This document shows, one piece after another, positions 28,543-37,639 of a DNA stretch of 64,000 nt. Position 1 is the first letter of the stretch. The number at the start of each line of letters is the position of its first letter. Location of the stretch: positions 186,001 through 250,000 of the forward strand of contig NZ_JAEMHK010000006.1 of NCBI RefSeq assembly GCF_016458235.1, given 5' to 3'. Source of the stretch: Geomonas propionica (GTDB lineage Bacteria; Desulfobacterota; Desulfuromonadia; Geobacterales; Geobacteraceae). The position numbers and the translations under genes are program-made. The notes under the pieces were generated by a model. The model made no database searches. It was not told the DNA's origin and saw nothing but the letters and a program-made list of their open reading frames with translations.

Positions 28543-28935
28543 TTATACGATGGGCTCCACAGCGGCCTCGGCGACGCTCTCCGCACCCGGAGCCTCGACG
28601 CGGTGGTAGTCGTCCTGGAACCGGACGATGTCGTCCTCGCCCAGGTACTCGCCGCTTTGCACCTCGATGATCACCAGCGGGATCACGCCGGGGTTCTCCA
28701 GGCGGTGCGTCGACCCGATCGGGATGAAGGTCGACTCGTTGATATTGATGATCTTCACGTTTTCCCCGCAGGTGACCTTGGCCGTACCGGAGACCACGAT
28801 CCAGTGTTCGCTGCGGTGATGGTGCATCTGCAGCGAAAGCCTCTGGCCGGGCAGCACCTCGATGCGCTTGATCTTGTAGCCGTTGTGCTCGTCCAGGACG
28901 GTGTATGTTCCCCAGGGACGCTCTCCGCGTTCCAT
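28543..28935 (-). CDS. Cupin, type II mannose-6-phosphate isomerase domain
   Basis: A 130-aa protein matching the C-terminal isomerase domain of bifunctional ManC/AlgA proteins. [20 protein letters not shown] is the hallmark N-terminus; metal ligands are in [31 protein letters not shown] is the second cupin motif. It likely interconverts fructose-6-phosphate and mannose-6-phosphate to feed manC, although free-standing copies may have other roles. It is the first gene of the cupin-nhaA-manC operon. Confidence 0.88.
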   Translation of the reverse strand: MERGERPWGTYTVLDEHNGYKIKRIEVLPGQRLSLQMHHHRSEHWIVVSGTAKVTCGENVKIININESTFIPIGSTHRLENPGVIPLVIIEVQSGEYLGEDDIVRFQDDYHRVEAPGAESVAEAAVEPIV

Positions 28936-29013
28936 GATGTCCTCCGGTTAGTCGGTTGTGATGCCCTAACGTCTGTGGGGGCGAATAAACTTTCGCCCAA
29001 GGTTCGTGGGAAA

Positions 29014-29042
29014 GGGGACCGGCACCTGCGGAGCCAGTCCCC
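29014..29042. repeat. GGGGAC...GTCCCC short palindrome, copy 2
   Basis: GGGGACCGGCACCTGCGGAG followed by CCAGTCCCC is the reverse-oriented copy of the elements at 3289-3318 and 44221-44249. It is six bases past the rfbD stop codon on the minus strand, so it is again placed at a gene 3' end. Confidence 0.7.
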
Positions 29043-29047
29043 AGGCG

Positions 29048-29881
29048 CTATTTGACGGGTCTCAACTCCAGGTAGCGCTTGAGCGCCTCCTGCCAGGGCT
29101 GCGGTACGAAGCCGGTGTCCTGCTGCAACTTGCCGCAGTCCAGGGTGGAATAGAGCGGCCGCGGCGCCGGACGGTTCAGTTGCTCGGTGGTCATCGGCAG
29201 GACGGCGACGTCGAGTCCGGCCAGGCGGAAGATCTCCTTCGCGAAGCCGTTCCAGGAGACGTACCCCGAGTTGGCTGCGTGGTAGGTCCCCTGGCATCCC
29301 TTGTCCAGCAGCGCCTTGATGGCGAGGGCGAGGTCGCGGGTCCAGGTGGGGGAGCCGATCTGGTCGTCCACCACGGTCAGTTCCTTCTTCTCCGCGCCCA
29401 ATTTGAGCATGGTCTCCACGAAGTTCTTGCCACCGTGGCCGTAGAGCCACTGGGTGCGCACAACCAGGTGGTCGGGGTTGAACCAGGTGTTCATCTCGCC
29501 CCCCAGCTTGGACTCCCCGTAGACGCTGAGCGGGCCCGCGAGGTCGTCCTCGACGTAGGGAGAGCCCTTCTGGCCGTCGAAGATGTAGTCCGTGCTCACC
29601 TGGACCAGCTTGGCGCCGACCTCCTTGGTGATCATGGCCAGGAAGGCGACCCCTTCGCTGTTCACCTGCATGGCCAGTTCCGCGTTGGACTGGCAGCCAT
29701 CCACGTCGGTGTAGGCGGCGGCATTGATCACGACGGACGGCTTCAGGGTGAGGAGCACCCGCTGCACCGATTCGAGGTCCGTGATGTCGATATCGTCCAC
29801 GTCGACCCCGCGCGCCGCGTTCCCGTACAGCGCCATCAACTCCTGCCCCAACATCCCTTTGCTGCCGACTACCAGAATCAT
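29048..29881 (-). CDS. rfbD: dTDP-4-dehydrorhamnose reductase
   Basis: The last step of dTDP-L-rhamnose synthesis, an NADPH-dependent short-chain-type reductase of 277 aa. The ATG at 29881 gives the family-typical MILVVGSKGMLGQEL and has a GGGG site; an ATG four codons earlier lacks one. Also visible are the NAAAYTDVDGCQ and VSTDYIFDG segments and the catalytic VYGESKLGGE (Tyr-x3-Lys). A repeat element of 133 bp separates it from rfbB upstream. rfbA and rfbC are not in the window. Confidence 0.95.
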   Translation of the reverse strand: MILVVGSKGMLGQELMALYGNAARGVDVDDIDITDLESVQRVLLTLKPSVVINAAAYTDVDGCQSNAELAMQVNSEGVAFLAMITKEVGAKLVQVSTDYIFDGQKGSPYVEDDLAGPLSVYGESKLGGEMNTWFNPDHLVVRTQWLYGHGGKNFVETMLKLGAEKKELTVVDDQIGSPTWTRDLALAIKALLDKGCQGTYHAANSGYVSWNGFAKEIFRLAGLDVAVLPMTTEQLNRPAPRPLYSTLDCGKLQQDTGFVPQPWQEALKRYLELRPVK

Positions 29882-29900
29882 CTCAAACCCCATAGAACCG

Positions 29901-30033
29901 GTTCTACGTTCTACGTTCTACGTTCTATGTTCTACGTTAACCCCAAACCTGTTTGCCCTGCCGCGACCGACGACCGCAGCCGGCAAACCAAGAGGAGATT
30001 CTAACCTAGAACGTAGAACATAGAACGTAGAAC
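29901..30033. repeat. Palindromic element with TTCTACG tandem arms, copy 1
   Basis: The left arm is GTTCTACGTTCTACGTTCTA followed by CGTTCTATGTTCTACGTTAA, a 7-bp unit repeated about five times. The right arm holds the inverse, TAGAACGTAGAACATAGAAC. It separates rfbB from rfbD. A second copy with the same unit lies at 33402-33529. Confidence 0.85.
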
Positions 30034-30041
30034 TCGTTTTT

Positions 30042-31112
30042 TTATGCCGTCGCTCCGTACTGCAGCTCGTAGTATTCGCGGTAGGCGCCGCTGACGACCT
30101 CTTCGACCCACCCCTGGTTGGCCAGGTACCAGTCGATGGTCTCGGCGATGCCACGCTCAAAGGTGTAGCTCGGCTCCCAGGAGAGCTCGCGCTTCAACTT
30201 GGAGGCATCGATGGCATAACGCCGGTCGTGCCCCTTGCGGTCCTTGACGAAGGTGATCAGCTCGCGGCTCTCTCCCGGGGCCCGGCCCAGGCGCTCGTCC
30301 ATCAGGTCGCACACCAGCTTCACGATGTCGATGTTCTTCCATTCGTTGTTGCCGCCCACGTTGAAGATATCGCCGGGCTTGCCCTGCTTGAGCACGCGCT
30401 CGATGGCGGCAGAATGGTCCTTCACGTGCAGCCAGTCGCGCACGTTGAGGCCGTCGCCGTACACCGGCAAGGAACGCTTCTTGAGGATATTGTGGATCAT
30501 GAGCGGGATCAGCTTCTCCGGGAAGTGATAGGGCCCGTAGTTGTTGGAGCAGCGGGTGTTCAAGGTAGGCAGACCGAAGGTCTCGAAGTAGGCGCGCACC
30601 AGGAGATCGGCCCCGGCCTTGCTCGCGGAGTAAGGGGAGTTTGGCGCCAGCGGCGTCTCCTCGGTGAAGTACCCCTCGGCGCCGAGGCTACCGTACACCT
30701 CGTCGGTGGAGACTTGCAGGAAGCGGAAGTCGGGGAGCTTCTCGGCGTGCTGTCGGCTCGCCTCCAGAAGGGTCTGGGTCCCCAGCACGTTGGTTCTCAC
30801 GAAAATGTCGGGGCCGGTGATGGAACGGTCGACGTGCGACTCGGCGGCGAAGTGCGCCACGGCATCGACCTTCTCCTCGGCCAGCAGACGCGCCACCAGC
30901 TCGCCGTCGCAGATGTCACCCTTCACGAAGCGGTAGTTGGCGCTCCCTTCGACCGCGGTGAGGTTCTTCAGGTTGCCGGCATAGGTCAAGATGTCCAGGT
31001 TGATCACCCGGCACTGCGGGTTGCCGGCCATGAAGTGGTTGATGAAATTGGAACCGATGAACCCCGCCCCACCGGTAACCAGCAACGATGTGGGTGTGAA
31101 AACATCCTGCAT
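30042..31112 (-). CDS. rfbB: dTDP-glucose 4,6-dehydratase
   Basis: The second step of dTDP-rhamnose synthesis, an extended SDR enzyme of 356 aa. The NAD-binding motif is TGGAGFIGSNF; HFAAESHVDRSI, VSTDEVYGSLG and the catalytic SPYSASKAGAD (Tyr-x3-Lys) are visible; RCSNNYGPYHFPEKLIP is the substrate region. Its N-terminus is about eight residues longer than usual (MQDVFTPTSL), still with a plausible start. It lies upstream of rfbD on the same strand. Confidence 0.96.
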   Translation of the reverse strand: MQDVFTPTSLLVTGGAGFIGSNFINHFMAGNPQCRVINLDILTYAGNLKNLTAVEGSANYRFVKGDICDGELVARLLAEEKVDAVAHFAAESHVDRSITGPDIFVRTNVLGTQTLLEASRQHAEKLPDFRFLQVSTDEVYGSLGAEGYFTEETPLAPNSPYSASKAGADLLVRAYFETFGLPTLNTRCSNNYGPYHFPEKLIPLMIHNILKKRSLPVYGDGLNVRDWLHVKDHSAAIERVLKQGKPGDIFNVGGNNEWKNIDIVKLVCDLMDERLGRAPGESRELITFVKDRKGHDRRYAIDASKLKRELSWEPSYTFERGIAETIDWYLANQGWVEEVVSGAYREYYELQYGATA

Positions 31113-31241
31113 AACGCCTCCGGCCGGCTCTGTGTCGGGACCTCTGCGAAGCGGCGCCCTTTTTCAGCCGACTATTGTAGATACACCGGGAAAAGCAAAA
31201 GTGTCAACTTCTTAGCCTGGGAGCGCTGCCGTCAACCCGAC

Positions 31242-33374
31242 TTAGAAGGTCTGGATCGGCCCCAGCGATCCCAGTCCGGCCAGCGAGAAGTTGATGGTGA
31301 ACTGTTTCTCGCCGCTTACCTGGTGGCTGCTGACCCGGTCCGAATAGGCGAGAATCACGCTCCAGCACTGCTGCCGGTACTCCAGGGCGTAGCGCGATTC
31401 GAGAAAGCCCCCCTTGTCGAAGGAGTAGCGCCCCAATAGATCCGCCGTGAGCTGGCTGGTGAGCGGGAAGGTGACCCCGGCCCCGAGGTAGTCGAGTTCC
31501 TCGCGGCTGTACCGATAGGTGATGCTGGCCTGGTTGCGCCCCTCTCCCTTGACCTGCAGCCCGAGGTTTGCGGTGGACACCACGTTGTCGTTCGTGTTGT
31601 AGCGGCCGTCGACGAGCAGGGACAGGTCCTTCAGCGGGGTAACCACGCTCTCCAGCATCAGGTCGGTGAGGCGATTCCCCTCGTCCACCAGGGTAAGCAG
31701 GTCGCGGCGCTGCCCGGTAAACTGGTACCCCTGGGAAAGCTTCAGGTAGAGGAGGTCCCGGTACTCGTCCGGCATCCCTTCCCGCACGTACTTGCGGGTG
31801 AAGGTATTGGCGACGGACCAGTAGGCGATGCTCTGCCCGAGCACCCGGTCGCCGTAGTCGTAGAAGGGGAGGTCTTCGTCACTGCGCCGCTGCACGTAGT
31901 TGTATTGCAGCGCGGGGACCAGCAGGTGCCGCAGGGTGCCGTTGTCGTAGATCCGCTCCAAGGGCAGCGACAGTGCGCCGCCGCCGTCGGCCTGGCCGAT
32001 CTGGCGCCAGCCGGTCTCTGCGGTGTCGCCGTGCGCGTTGTACATGCGCTGCTGGAACGCGCCGAAGAGGGAGAAGTCCAGGATACCCGCGGGCTTCGCG
32101 TAGTAGCTGACACGGGGGTGCAGGACGAGGCGCTGCCCGGTCGGCCCCACCGCGTGCTCGAAGTTGGTCAGGCTGGAATCCATGGAGAAGAACACCGGCC
32201 CCAGCTTTTCTCCGGCGGCGATAAAGCCGAAGGTGGGGAGGCGCTGCAGCGTGGCGCGGTTGTTGGGCGCCTCGAGGTCCTGGTCGTAGCGTAGCGCACC
32301 GAAAAGGCCGTAGCGCTCCCAGCGCCGGTCGAAGGAGACCGACGACTCCAGCAGCTGGCGATTGTATTCGCCGGAGAACTCGCCGTAGTCGAGGTAGTAC
32401 TTGCGGTCCGAGACCAGGTGCACGGTGGAGGCGAGCGTCAATTCAGGCGTCAGCAGTTCCAGATGCTTTTGCTGCAACTCGCCGCGGAACTTGGACTCGT
32501 TGGTGTCGTAGATACCGAAGGCGCGCAGGCGCCCCTGGCTGTCGTTGGGGCGCAGGTACCGGTAATCGACGCCGGTGCCGACGCCGCGCGAGCTTTCGAT
32601 GTCGAGGTCTAAGGTAGCCTCTTGGCTTGGGTCGATGGCCCAGTAATAGGGCTGATCCACGTAAAAGCCCTTCTTGGACGAGAAGCCGAGTTTCGGGATC
32701 ATGAGACCTGACTGCCGCTCGGTGTTGGCGGGGAAGACCAGGTATGGGGTGTAAAAGATCGGGACGTTGTCCACGTAGAAGACCGCGTTTCTGGCGGTGG
32801 CGTACTCGTCCAGGGTGACGTCCACCTTCTTCGCCTCGAAGCGCCAACTCGGGTGCTCGCCGTCGCAGGTGGTGAAGACGCCGCGTTCGACTTGGTAGTC
32901 ATCCTCGCCCGTTTTCAAAAGCCGCGGGGCCCGCAGCCGGAAATTCGATTTCTTTATGAAGAGCTCTCCGTTCAGGAGCTCCCCTTTCTGGGTGAGCAGG
33001 TTCAGGAAGAGCTGGTCACCCTTCATGGTATCGCCACCGCGCTCAAGCAGCACGTTGCCCTCGGCGAGGGCGTCACTGGTCAGGCGCCGGTAGACGGCGC
33101 TGTCGGCGAGCAGGGAAGCCCCTCCCTGCATGATCTGCACGTGCCCCTGGGCATGGTAGCTCTCGGTCGGCGTGTCCACGTAGAGGGAATCCGCCTTCAG
33201 GGTCACCTCCTTGTCAGGCAACACCGCCTTGTCGGATGTGGCCGCTTTCTCAGCAGGGGCCGCCTTCGGGGCAGGGGGCGCCTTGCTGAAAGACATTGCG
33301 TTGTCCTTGCCATGGGCAACAGTCGTTGTCAGCAGCAGGTATGTGAGGAGCCACAAGGCTCTTGCAGGTTTCAT
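31242..33374 (-). CDS. lptD: LPS-assembly protein LptD
   Basis: The outer-membrane beta-barrel that inserts lipopolysaccharide. The 710-aa product has a signal peptide (cleavage after about VAHG, 22), an Ala/Lys/Pro-rich spacer (30-55), an OstA-type jellyroll domain (about 55-160, VTLKADSLYVDTPTESYHAQ), then a long barrel with the LptD hallmark NVPIFYTPYLVFP and many aromatic, alternating strands. It ends in GPIQTF with a terminal Phe, the usual barrel signature. Only a few Cys are present, so the disulfide pattern of E. coli LptD is not conserved. It lies downstream of folC across a repeat. Confidence 0.94.
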   Translation of the reverse strand: MKPARALWLLTYLLLTTTVAHGKDNAMSFSKAPPAPKAAPAEKAATSDKAVLPDKEVTLKADSLYVDTPTESYHAQGHVQIMQGGASLLADSAVYRRLTSDALAEGNVLLERGGDTMKGDQLFLNLLTQKGELLNGELFIKKSNFRLRAPRLLKTGEDDYQVERGVFTTCDGEHPSWRFEAKKVDVTLDEYATARNAVFYVDNVPIFYTPYLVFPANTERQSGLMIPKLGFSSKKGFYVDQPYYWAIDPSQEATLDLDIESSRGVGTGVDYRYLRPNDSQGRLRAFGIYDTNESKFRGELQQKHLELLTPELTLASTVHLVSDRKYYLDYGEFSGEYNRQLLESSVSFDRRWERYGLFGALRYDQDLEAPNNRATLQRLPTFGFIAAGEKLGPVFFSMDSSLTNFEHAVGPTGQRLVLHPRVSYYAKPAGILDFSLFGAFQQRMYNAHGDTAETGWRQIGQADGGGALSLPLERIYDNGTLRHLLVPALQYNYVQRRSDEDLPFYDYGDRVLGQSIAYWSVANTFTRKYVREGMPDEYRDLLYLKLSQGYQFTGQRRDLLTLVDEGNRLTDLMLESVVTPLKDLSLLVDGRYNTNDNVVSTANLGLQVKGEGRNQASITYRYSREELDYLGAGVTFPLTSQLTADLLGRYSFDKGGFLESRYALEYRQQCWSVILAYSDRVSSHQVSGEKQFTINFSLAGLGSLGPIQTF

Positions 33375-33401
33375 CGGACTCCAACAGAAACATTGAAACG
33401 T

Positions 33402-33529
33402 GTTCTACGTTCTAGGTTCTAGGTTAAAAGCTCTCCGACTCCACAAGGGAGTAATTTCCAGCACCAGCAACAATTGAGGGTAAAGGTTCTGTCGTTCAAC
33501 GCAGAACGTAGAACATAGAACGTAGAACG
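33402..33529. repeat. Palindromic element with TTCTACG tandem arms, copy 2
   Basis: The left arm is GTTCTACGTTCTAGGTTCTA and the right arm is CAGAACGTAGAACATAGAAC followed by GTAGAACG. The central part is unrelated to copy 1 at 29901-30033, while the 7-bp arm unit is the same. It separates folC from lptD. Confidence 0.85.
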
Positions 33530-33543
33530 TTCTTGGTGGTTGT

Positions 33544-34818
33544 TCACCCTCTGAACGGCTCGAAGTTCCGGGACTTCAGGTGGCTGCGTGCCTCGCCCAC
33601 GGTGAACAGGGACCCGCAGACCAGGATCAGGTCGTCGTCCTGGGCCAGGTTCCGGGCCAGTTCGATCCCCTGCGCCACACTCCCCGCCTCCATCGCCTCC
33701 ACGCCAGCGCCGAAGCAGTAGGTGGCCAATTCTCCAGCGGGAAGGGCGCGCTCCAGGGCGGGAGCAACGGCGAAGACCCGGTCCACCAACGGCAGCAGCG
33801 GCGCCAGTATCCCGGAAAGCTCCTTGTCCGCCATCACCCCGGCCACCAGAAATAGCCGGCCGCGCGGGACGTCGGCAAGCGCCTCGGCGAGCGCGGTGGC
33901 CCCTGCCGGATTGTGGGCCCCGTCGAGCAATAGGCGCGGCGGACCGGGAAAAAGTTCCATCCTACCAGGCCAGCGCGCATTCGCCAGGCCGGCGATCATC
34001 GCCTGGGGAGTCACCGGGAAACCGACCGCCCGCATCAGCTCCGCAGAAGCCAGGGCAAGCGCCGCGTTGCCGCTTTGGTAGCGACCGTAAAGACCGCAGG
34101 AAAGGCCGTCCAGCGTGACGCCGACGCCGCGGTAGTTGAGCAGGCCGTCCAGCCAGAAGGCGTCGAAAGACTCTCCCTGGCGATAAAGCGGTGCGTCGAG
34201 CTGGGCCGCCTGGTGTTCGATGATGAACTGGGCGTCCCGCTCCTGTCGTGCCGAAATTATGGGGGCGCCGGGCTTACAGATGCCGGCCTTTTCCGCGGCG
34301 ATATCCTCGATAGTTTTACCAAGATAATCGGTGTGTTCCAGTGAAATCGGCGCGATGGCGCAGAGTACCCCCGGCAGAATGTTGGTTGCATCGAGCCTCC
34401 CCCCCATCCCCGCCTCGAAAACGGCGATCTCCACGCCCGCTTCCGCGAAATGGAGGATGGCGAGAGCGGTGACGATCTCGAAGAAGGTGGTTTCCGCAGG
34501 CGCGGCGGCCATCACCATCTCTGCGAACCGCACCACGTCCGCCTCCCCTATTTCGGCGCCGTCGACCTGGATGCGCTCGGTGAAGGAGATCAGGTGCGGC
34601 GAGGTGAACAGCCCGGTCCGGTAGCCGCCAGATTTGAGGATGGAGCAGAGGAAGGAGGCCGTCGACCCCTTGCCGTTGGTGCCGACGATATGGACCGCCT
34701 TGAAGGCGTTCTGCGGGTTCCCCAACTTGGCAAGAAGGCGCGTGATCCTCTCCAGCCCGGGCTTGATGCCGAAGCGACCAAGGGCATAGATGTGCGCAAG
34801 TGTATCGGCGTAGGTCAT
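33544..34818 (-). CDS. folC: Bifunctional folylpolyglutamate/dihydrofolate synthase FolC
   Basis: FolC adds glutamate to dihydropteroate and folates. The 424-aa protein has the Mur-ligase fold. The P-loop is VGTNGKGSTASF (45-56); TSPHLISFTERIQVDG is the substrate loop; GMGGRLDATN and EHTDYLGKTIEDIAAEKAGI are characteristic. The C-terminal domain begins near LDGAHNPAGA. It forms the common accD-folC gene pair, here interrupted by a LysE-type exporter. Confidence 0.96.
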   Translation of the reverse strand: MTYADTLAHIYALGRFGIKPGLERITRLLAKLGNPQNAFKAVHIVGTNGKGSTASFLCSILKSGGYRTGLFTSPHLISFTERIQVDGAEIGEADVVRFAEMVMAAAPAETTFFEIVTALAILHFAEAGVEIAVFEAGMGGRLDATNILPGVLCAIAPISLEHTDYLGKTIEDIAAEKAGICKPGAPIISARQERDAQFIIEHQAAQLDAPLYRQGESFDAFWLDGLLNYRGVGVTLDGLSCGLYGRYQSGNAALALASAELMRAVGFPVTPQAMIAGLANARWPGRMELFPGPPRLLLDGAHNPAGATALAEALADVPRGRLFLVAGVMADKELSGILAPLLPLVDRVFAVAPALERALPAGELATYCFGAGVEAMEAGSVAQGIELARNLAQDDDLILVCGSLFTVGEARSHLKSRNFEPFRG

Positions 34819-34879
34819 GACAGGCGGGGATTATAGGTAAAGAAGGTGAAAAAGTCCATATTAATCCCGGTGACTCCGG

Positions 34880-35506
34880 CTACCGCTCCGGCCAGGCCAG
34901 ACGCAGTCCCAGGGCGATCAGGATGCACCCGGCCCCCTGCCCGATCCGGTTCCCGGCGCCCGCACTGCGGTTCAGCCAGCGTCCGATCTCCCCGGAGAGG
35001 AGCGCAACCACGCCGAAGCCGAGCATGGTGAGCACGACGAAGGTGCTACCGAGGATCAGCATCTGCATCGGGACTCCGCCGCGGGCCCGGTCCACGAACT
35101 GCGGGAAGAAGGCGAGGAAAAAGAGGGCCACCTTAGGGTTCATGATGTTGGCCAGGATGCTCTGCCGGAAGATGACCCAGCACGACAGTTCCCCTGCCGC
35201 CCCATGCTGAACCAGGGAAGCCTTGCTGCGCAGCATCTTGAAGCCGATGTACATGAGATACGCCGCTCCGGCGTACTTCACGCAGGCAAACGCGGTGGCG
35301 GAGGAGGTGACCAGGGCGGAGAGGCCGACGATGGCGAAGAAGGTGTGGGCAAAATTCCCCAGTGCGAAGCCCGCCGCCGCCGCGAGGCCCGCCTTCCTCC
35401 CCTGCGCCACGCCCCGCGTCATCACGTAAATGATGTCGGGGCCGGGGGTGAAGATAAGCACGGTGGAGGTGAAGGCGAACAGGACCAGTTGGGAAAGGGA
35501 GACCAT
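34880..35506 (-). CDS. LysE/RhtB-family amino-acid exporter
   Basis: A 208-aa inner-membrane exporter with about six membrane segments. The family signature FTPGPDIIYVMTRGVAQGRKAG (25-46) is present, as are GLAAAAGFALGNF and ANIMNPKVALFFLAFFPQFV. The substrate (homoserine lactone, threonine, leucine or another) cannot be inferred. It sits between accD and folC; a repeat element separates it from accD. Confidence 0.9.
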   Translation of the reverse strand: MVSLSQLVLFAFTSTVLIFTPGPDIIYVMTRGVAQGRKAGLAAAAGFALGNFAHTFFAIVGLSALVTSSATAFACVKYAGAAYLMYIGFKMLRSKASLVQHGAAGELSCWVIFRQSILANIMNPKVALFFLAFFPQFVDRARGGVPMQMLILGSTFVVLTMLGFGVVALLSGEIGRWLNRSAGAGNRIGQGAGCILIALGLRLAWPER

Positions 35507-35513
35507 GGTGACC

Positions 35514-35642
35514 TCAGGTTAAGGTTAAGGTTAAGGTTGAGGAGCAGGTAAAAAGAAAGGTTAAGACTGTGAAGGGTGTAACCTCCTCTGCCTTAACCTT
35601 TCCTTGCTACGGTCGTGGTCTACTCAACCTCAACCTCGACCT
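35514..35642. repeat. Palindromic element with AAGGTT tandem arms
   Basis: The left arm contains GGTTAAGGTTAAGGTTAAGG (a 6-bp unit repeated about four times) and the right arm CCTTAACC plus CAACCTCAACCTCGACC. It separates accD from the LysE-type gene. The arms pair imperfectly. It is one copy in this window. Confidence 0.7.
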
Positions 35643-35645
35643 GTT

Positions 35646-36494
35646 TTAGTTTCTGTACAGCATCTTCAGTATGCTGGAGAGCTGCGATTTCATCTTGGCG
35701 CGCTCCACGATGACGTCAACCATGCCGTGGTCGAGCAGGTACTCGGAACGCTGGAAGCCCTGGGGGAGCTTCTGGCGGATGGTCTGCTCGATGACGCGGG
35801 GACCGGCGAAGCCGATCAGCGCCTTGGGCTCGGCCATGTTGATGTCGCCCAGCATCGCGAAGCTCGCCGTGACGCCGCCGGTGGTCGGGTCGGTCAGGAT
35901 GGAGACAAAGGGGAGACCGGCTTCGCGCAGCTTAGCGAGCGCCGCTGAGGTCTTCGCCATCTGCATGAGCGACAGGATGCTCTCCTGCATCCTGGCACCG
36001 CCGGAGGCGGAGACGATGATGCACGGGGTGCCCTCTGCCAGGGCGCGCTCGATGCCGCGGGTGATCTTCTCGCCGACCACGCTCCCCATGGAGCCGCCCA
36101 TGAAGGAGAAGTCGAAGACGCAGAGCTGCACCGGGGTCCCCTCGATCTTGCCGGAACCGCAGACGATGGCATCCTTGCTGCCCCCCTTGGCCAGTGCCTG
36201 GTCGATGCGATCCTGGTAGCTCTTGCTGTCCTTGAACTCGAGAAAGTCGACCGATACGATGCCCGCGTCGAACTCAGTGAAGGTCCCCTCGTCGATGAGC
36301 AGCTCGATACGCTTCTTGGTGGAGACGCGGTAATGATGGCCGCACTTCGGGCAGACGTTCAGGTTGTTTTCGATGTCCTTCGTATAGATGGTCTCGTTGC
36401 AGCTGACGCACTTCGTCCAGAGCCCTTCCGGGACCTTTACCTTGTGCTCCCCAGCCTTCGCCATCGGCGGATTATCCCTTTTGAACCAAGCCAT
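35646..36494 (-). CDS. accD: Acetyl-CoA carboxylase carboxyltransferase subunit beta
   Basis: The beta half of the carboxyltransferase that makes malonyl-CoA for fatty-acid synthesis. The 282-aa protein has an N-terminal zinc finger (C29, C32, C48, C51; [20 protein letters not shown]). The crotonase-type core includes the oxyanion and acyl-CoA regions ([46 protein letters not shown]). It is downstream of trpA on the same strand with a 141-bp gap; accA is not in the window. Confidence 0.97.
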   Translation of the reverse strand: MAWFKRDNPPMAKAGEHKVKVPEGLWTKCVSCNETIYTKDIENNLNVCPKCGHHYRVSTKKRIELLIDEGTFTEFDAGIVSVDFLEFKDSKSYQDRIDQALAKGGSKDAIVCGSGKIEGTPVQLCVFDFSFMGGSMGSVVGEKITRGIERALAEGTPCIIVSASGGARMQESILSLMQMAKTSAALAKLREAGLPFVSILTDPTTGGVTASFAMLGDINMAEPKALIGFAGPRVIEQTIRQKLPQGFQRSEYLLDHGMVDVIVERAKMKSQLSSILKMLYRN

Positions 36495-36635
36495 ATGTGC
36501 CCTCTTTTGGGGAAATGCCCCAAGTTGTTTTATTAAGACGTAAATCAGCGCTGATTCTTAGCAGATCGCTCATGCTATGTCAAACAAAACGGTGCGGCGC
36601 CGCCGCTAACTTTCTGAAAACACGGACGATTATTT

Positions 36636-37436
36636 CTAAGCCCCCTGCCGCACCCCTTGTTTTAAAGCGGAGACGAAGGAGGAGACCTCCCGCAGCAGTT
36701 CCTCACCTTGGTACTTCTCGAAATACTTCACCAGGGCGCTTCCCACCACCACGCCGTCGGCGACCCGGGCCACTTGGCCCGCTTGCTCGGGGGTGGAGAT
36801 GCCGAAGCCCACCACGAGGGGGAGGCTCAGCGCGTTGCGCACCTCGGTGACGCGATCGGCCAGCGTATCGGCGACGGCGGTCCTCGCACCCGTGACCCCG
36901 GTGACGGAGACGTAGTAGATGAAGCCTGAGCCCTGGCGCGCTACGGAATCGACCCGGGAGGCGTCGGAGGTGGGGGTCAGCAGGAAGATCAGGTCCAGAC
37001 CGCAGCGGTCGGTGTGCTCCTTGAGTTCGGGCGCCTCCTCGGGGGGAAGATCGACCACCAGGAGGGCGTCCACGCCGGCCTGGGCGGCGTCGCAGGCGAA
37101 ACGCTCGGCGCCGTAGGCGAAGATCGGGTTGAAATATCCCATGAGGACGATGGGCACCTGGGTCCGGGTCCTGAGCCGGGTCACCAGTTCCAGTATCCCG
37201 GGGAGCGTGGTACCTGCGGCCAGTGCGCGATCAGAGGAGAGCTGGATGGTCGGCCCGTCGGCCATGGGGTCGGAGAAGGGAACCCCCAGCTCGATCAGGT
37301 CGGCACCCGCCTGCTCCAGCGCCAGCACGACCTGCTCGGTGGCGGCGAGGTCGGGGTCGCCTGCGGTGACGAAGGTCACCAGCGCCTTTTCCCCGCGTGA
37401 CTTCAATGCTGCGAATCTATCGGCAATCCTGCTCAT
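36636..37436 (-). CDS. trpA: Tryptophan synthase alpha chain TrpA
   Basis: The alpha subunit cleaves indole-glycerol phosphate to indole and glyceraldehyde-3-phosphate. The 266-aa TIM barrel starts at the ATG at 37436, six bases after AGGAG; a GTG two codons earlier is less well placed. Catalytic Glu49 and Asp60 are in [16 protein letters not shown]. The phosphate-binding region is [11 protein letters not shown]. It stands next to accD and not next to trpB, which is 28 kb away. Confidence 0.96.
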   Translation of the reverse strand: MSRIADRFAALKSRGEKALVTFVTAGDPDLAATEQVVLALEQAGADLIELGVPFSDPMADGPTIQLSSDRALAAGTTLPGILELVTRLRTRTQVPIVLMGYFNPIFAYGAERFACDAAQAGVDALLVVDLPPEEAPELKEHTDRCGLDLIFLLTPTSDASRVDSVARQGSGFIYYVSVTGVTGARTAVADTLADRVTEVRNALSLPLVVGFGISTPEQAGQVARVADGVVVGSALVKYFEKYQGEELLREVSSFVSALKQGVRQGA

Positions 37437-37476
37437 GGTCACTCCTTGACACGTTCAAAGGTTTGTAGCCGTTACC

Positions 37477-37606
37477 CCCCTTTGCGAAGGGGGGAAGCAG
37501 GAATCGAGCGGAGAAGAGAGTGCTCTACCATGGCTCGACTCCGGCCCCGCGCCGCGGCCGGTCTCCCCTTATAACAAAAAAAGTCCCCCTCGGGGAGAGG
37601 GGGATT
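37477..37606. other. Repeat-rich gap upstream of trpA with MCP terminator
   Basis: The gap holds a CCCCCCTTTGCGAAGGGGGG hairpin (37477-37496). It also holds a rho-independent terminator for the MCP transcript (37575-37606): on the minus strand, TCCCCCT pairs with AGGGGGA and is followed by a T7 run. The 75 bp between them show nothing recognisable apart from a GC-rich run. Confidence 0.7.
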
Positions 37607-37639
37607 TAGTCGGTGCTGCAAAAAAATTCTCGGCGCGCT

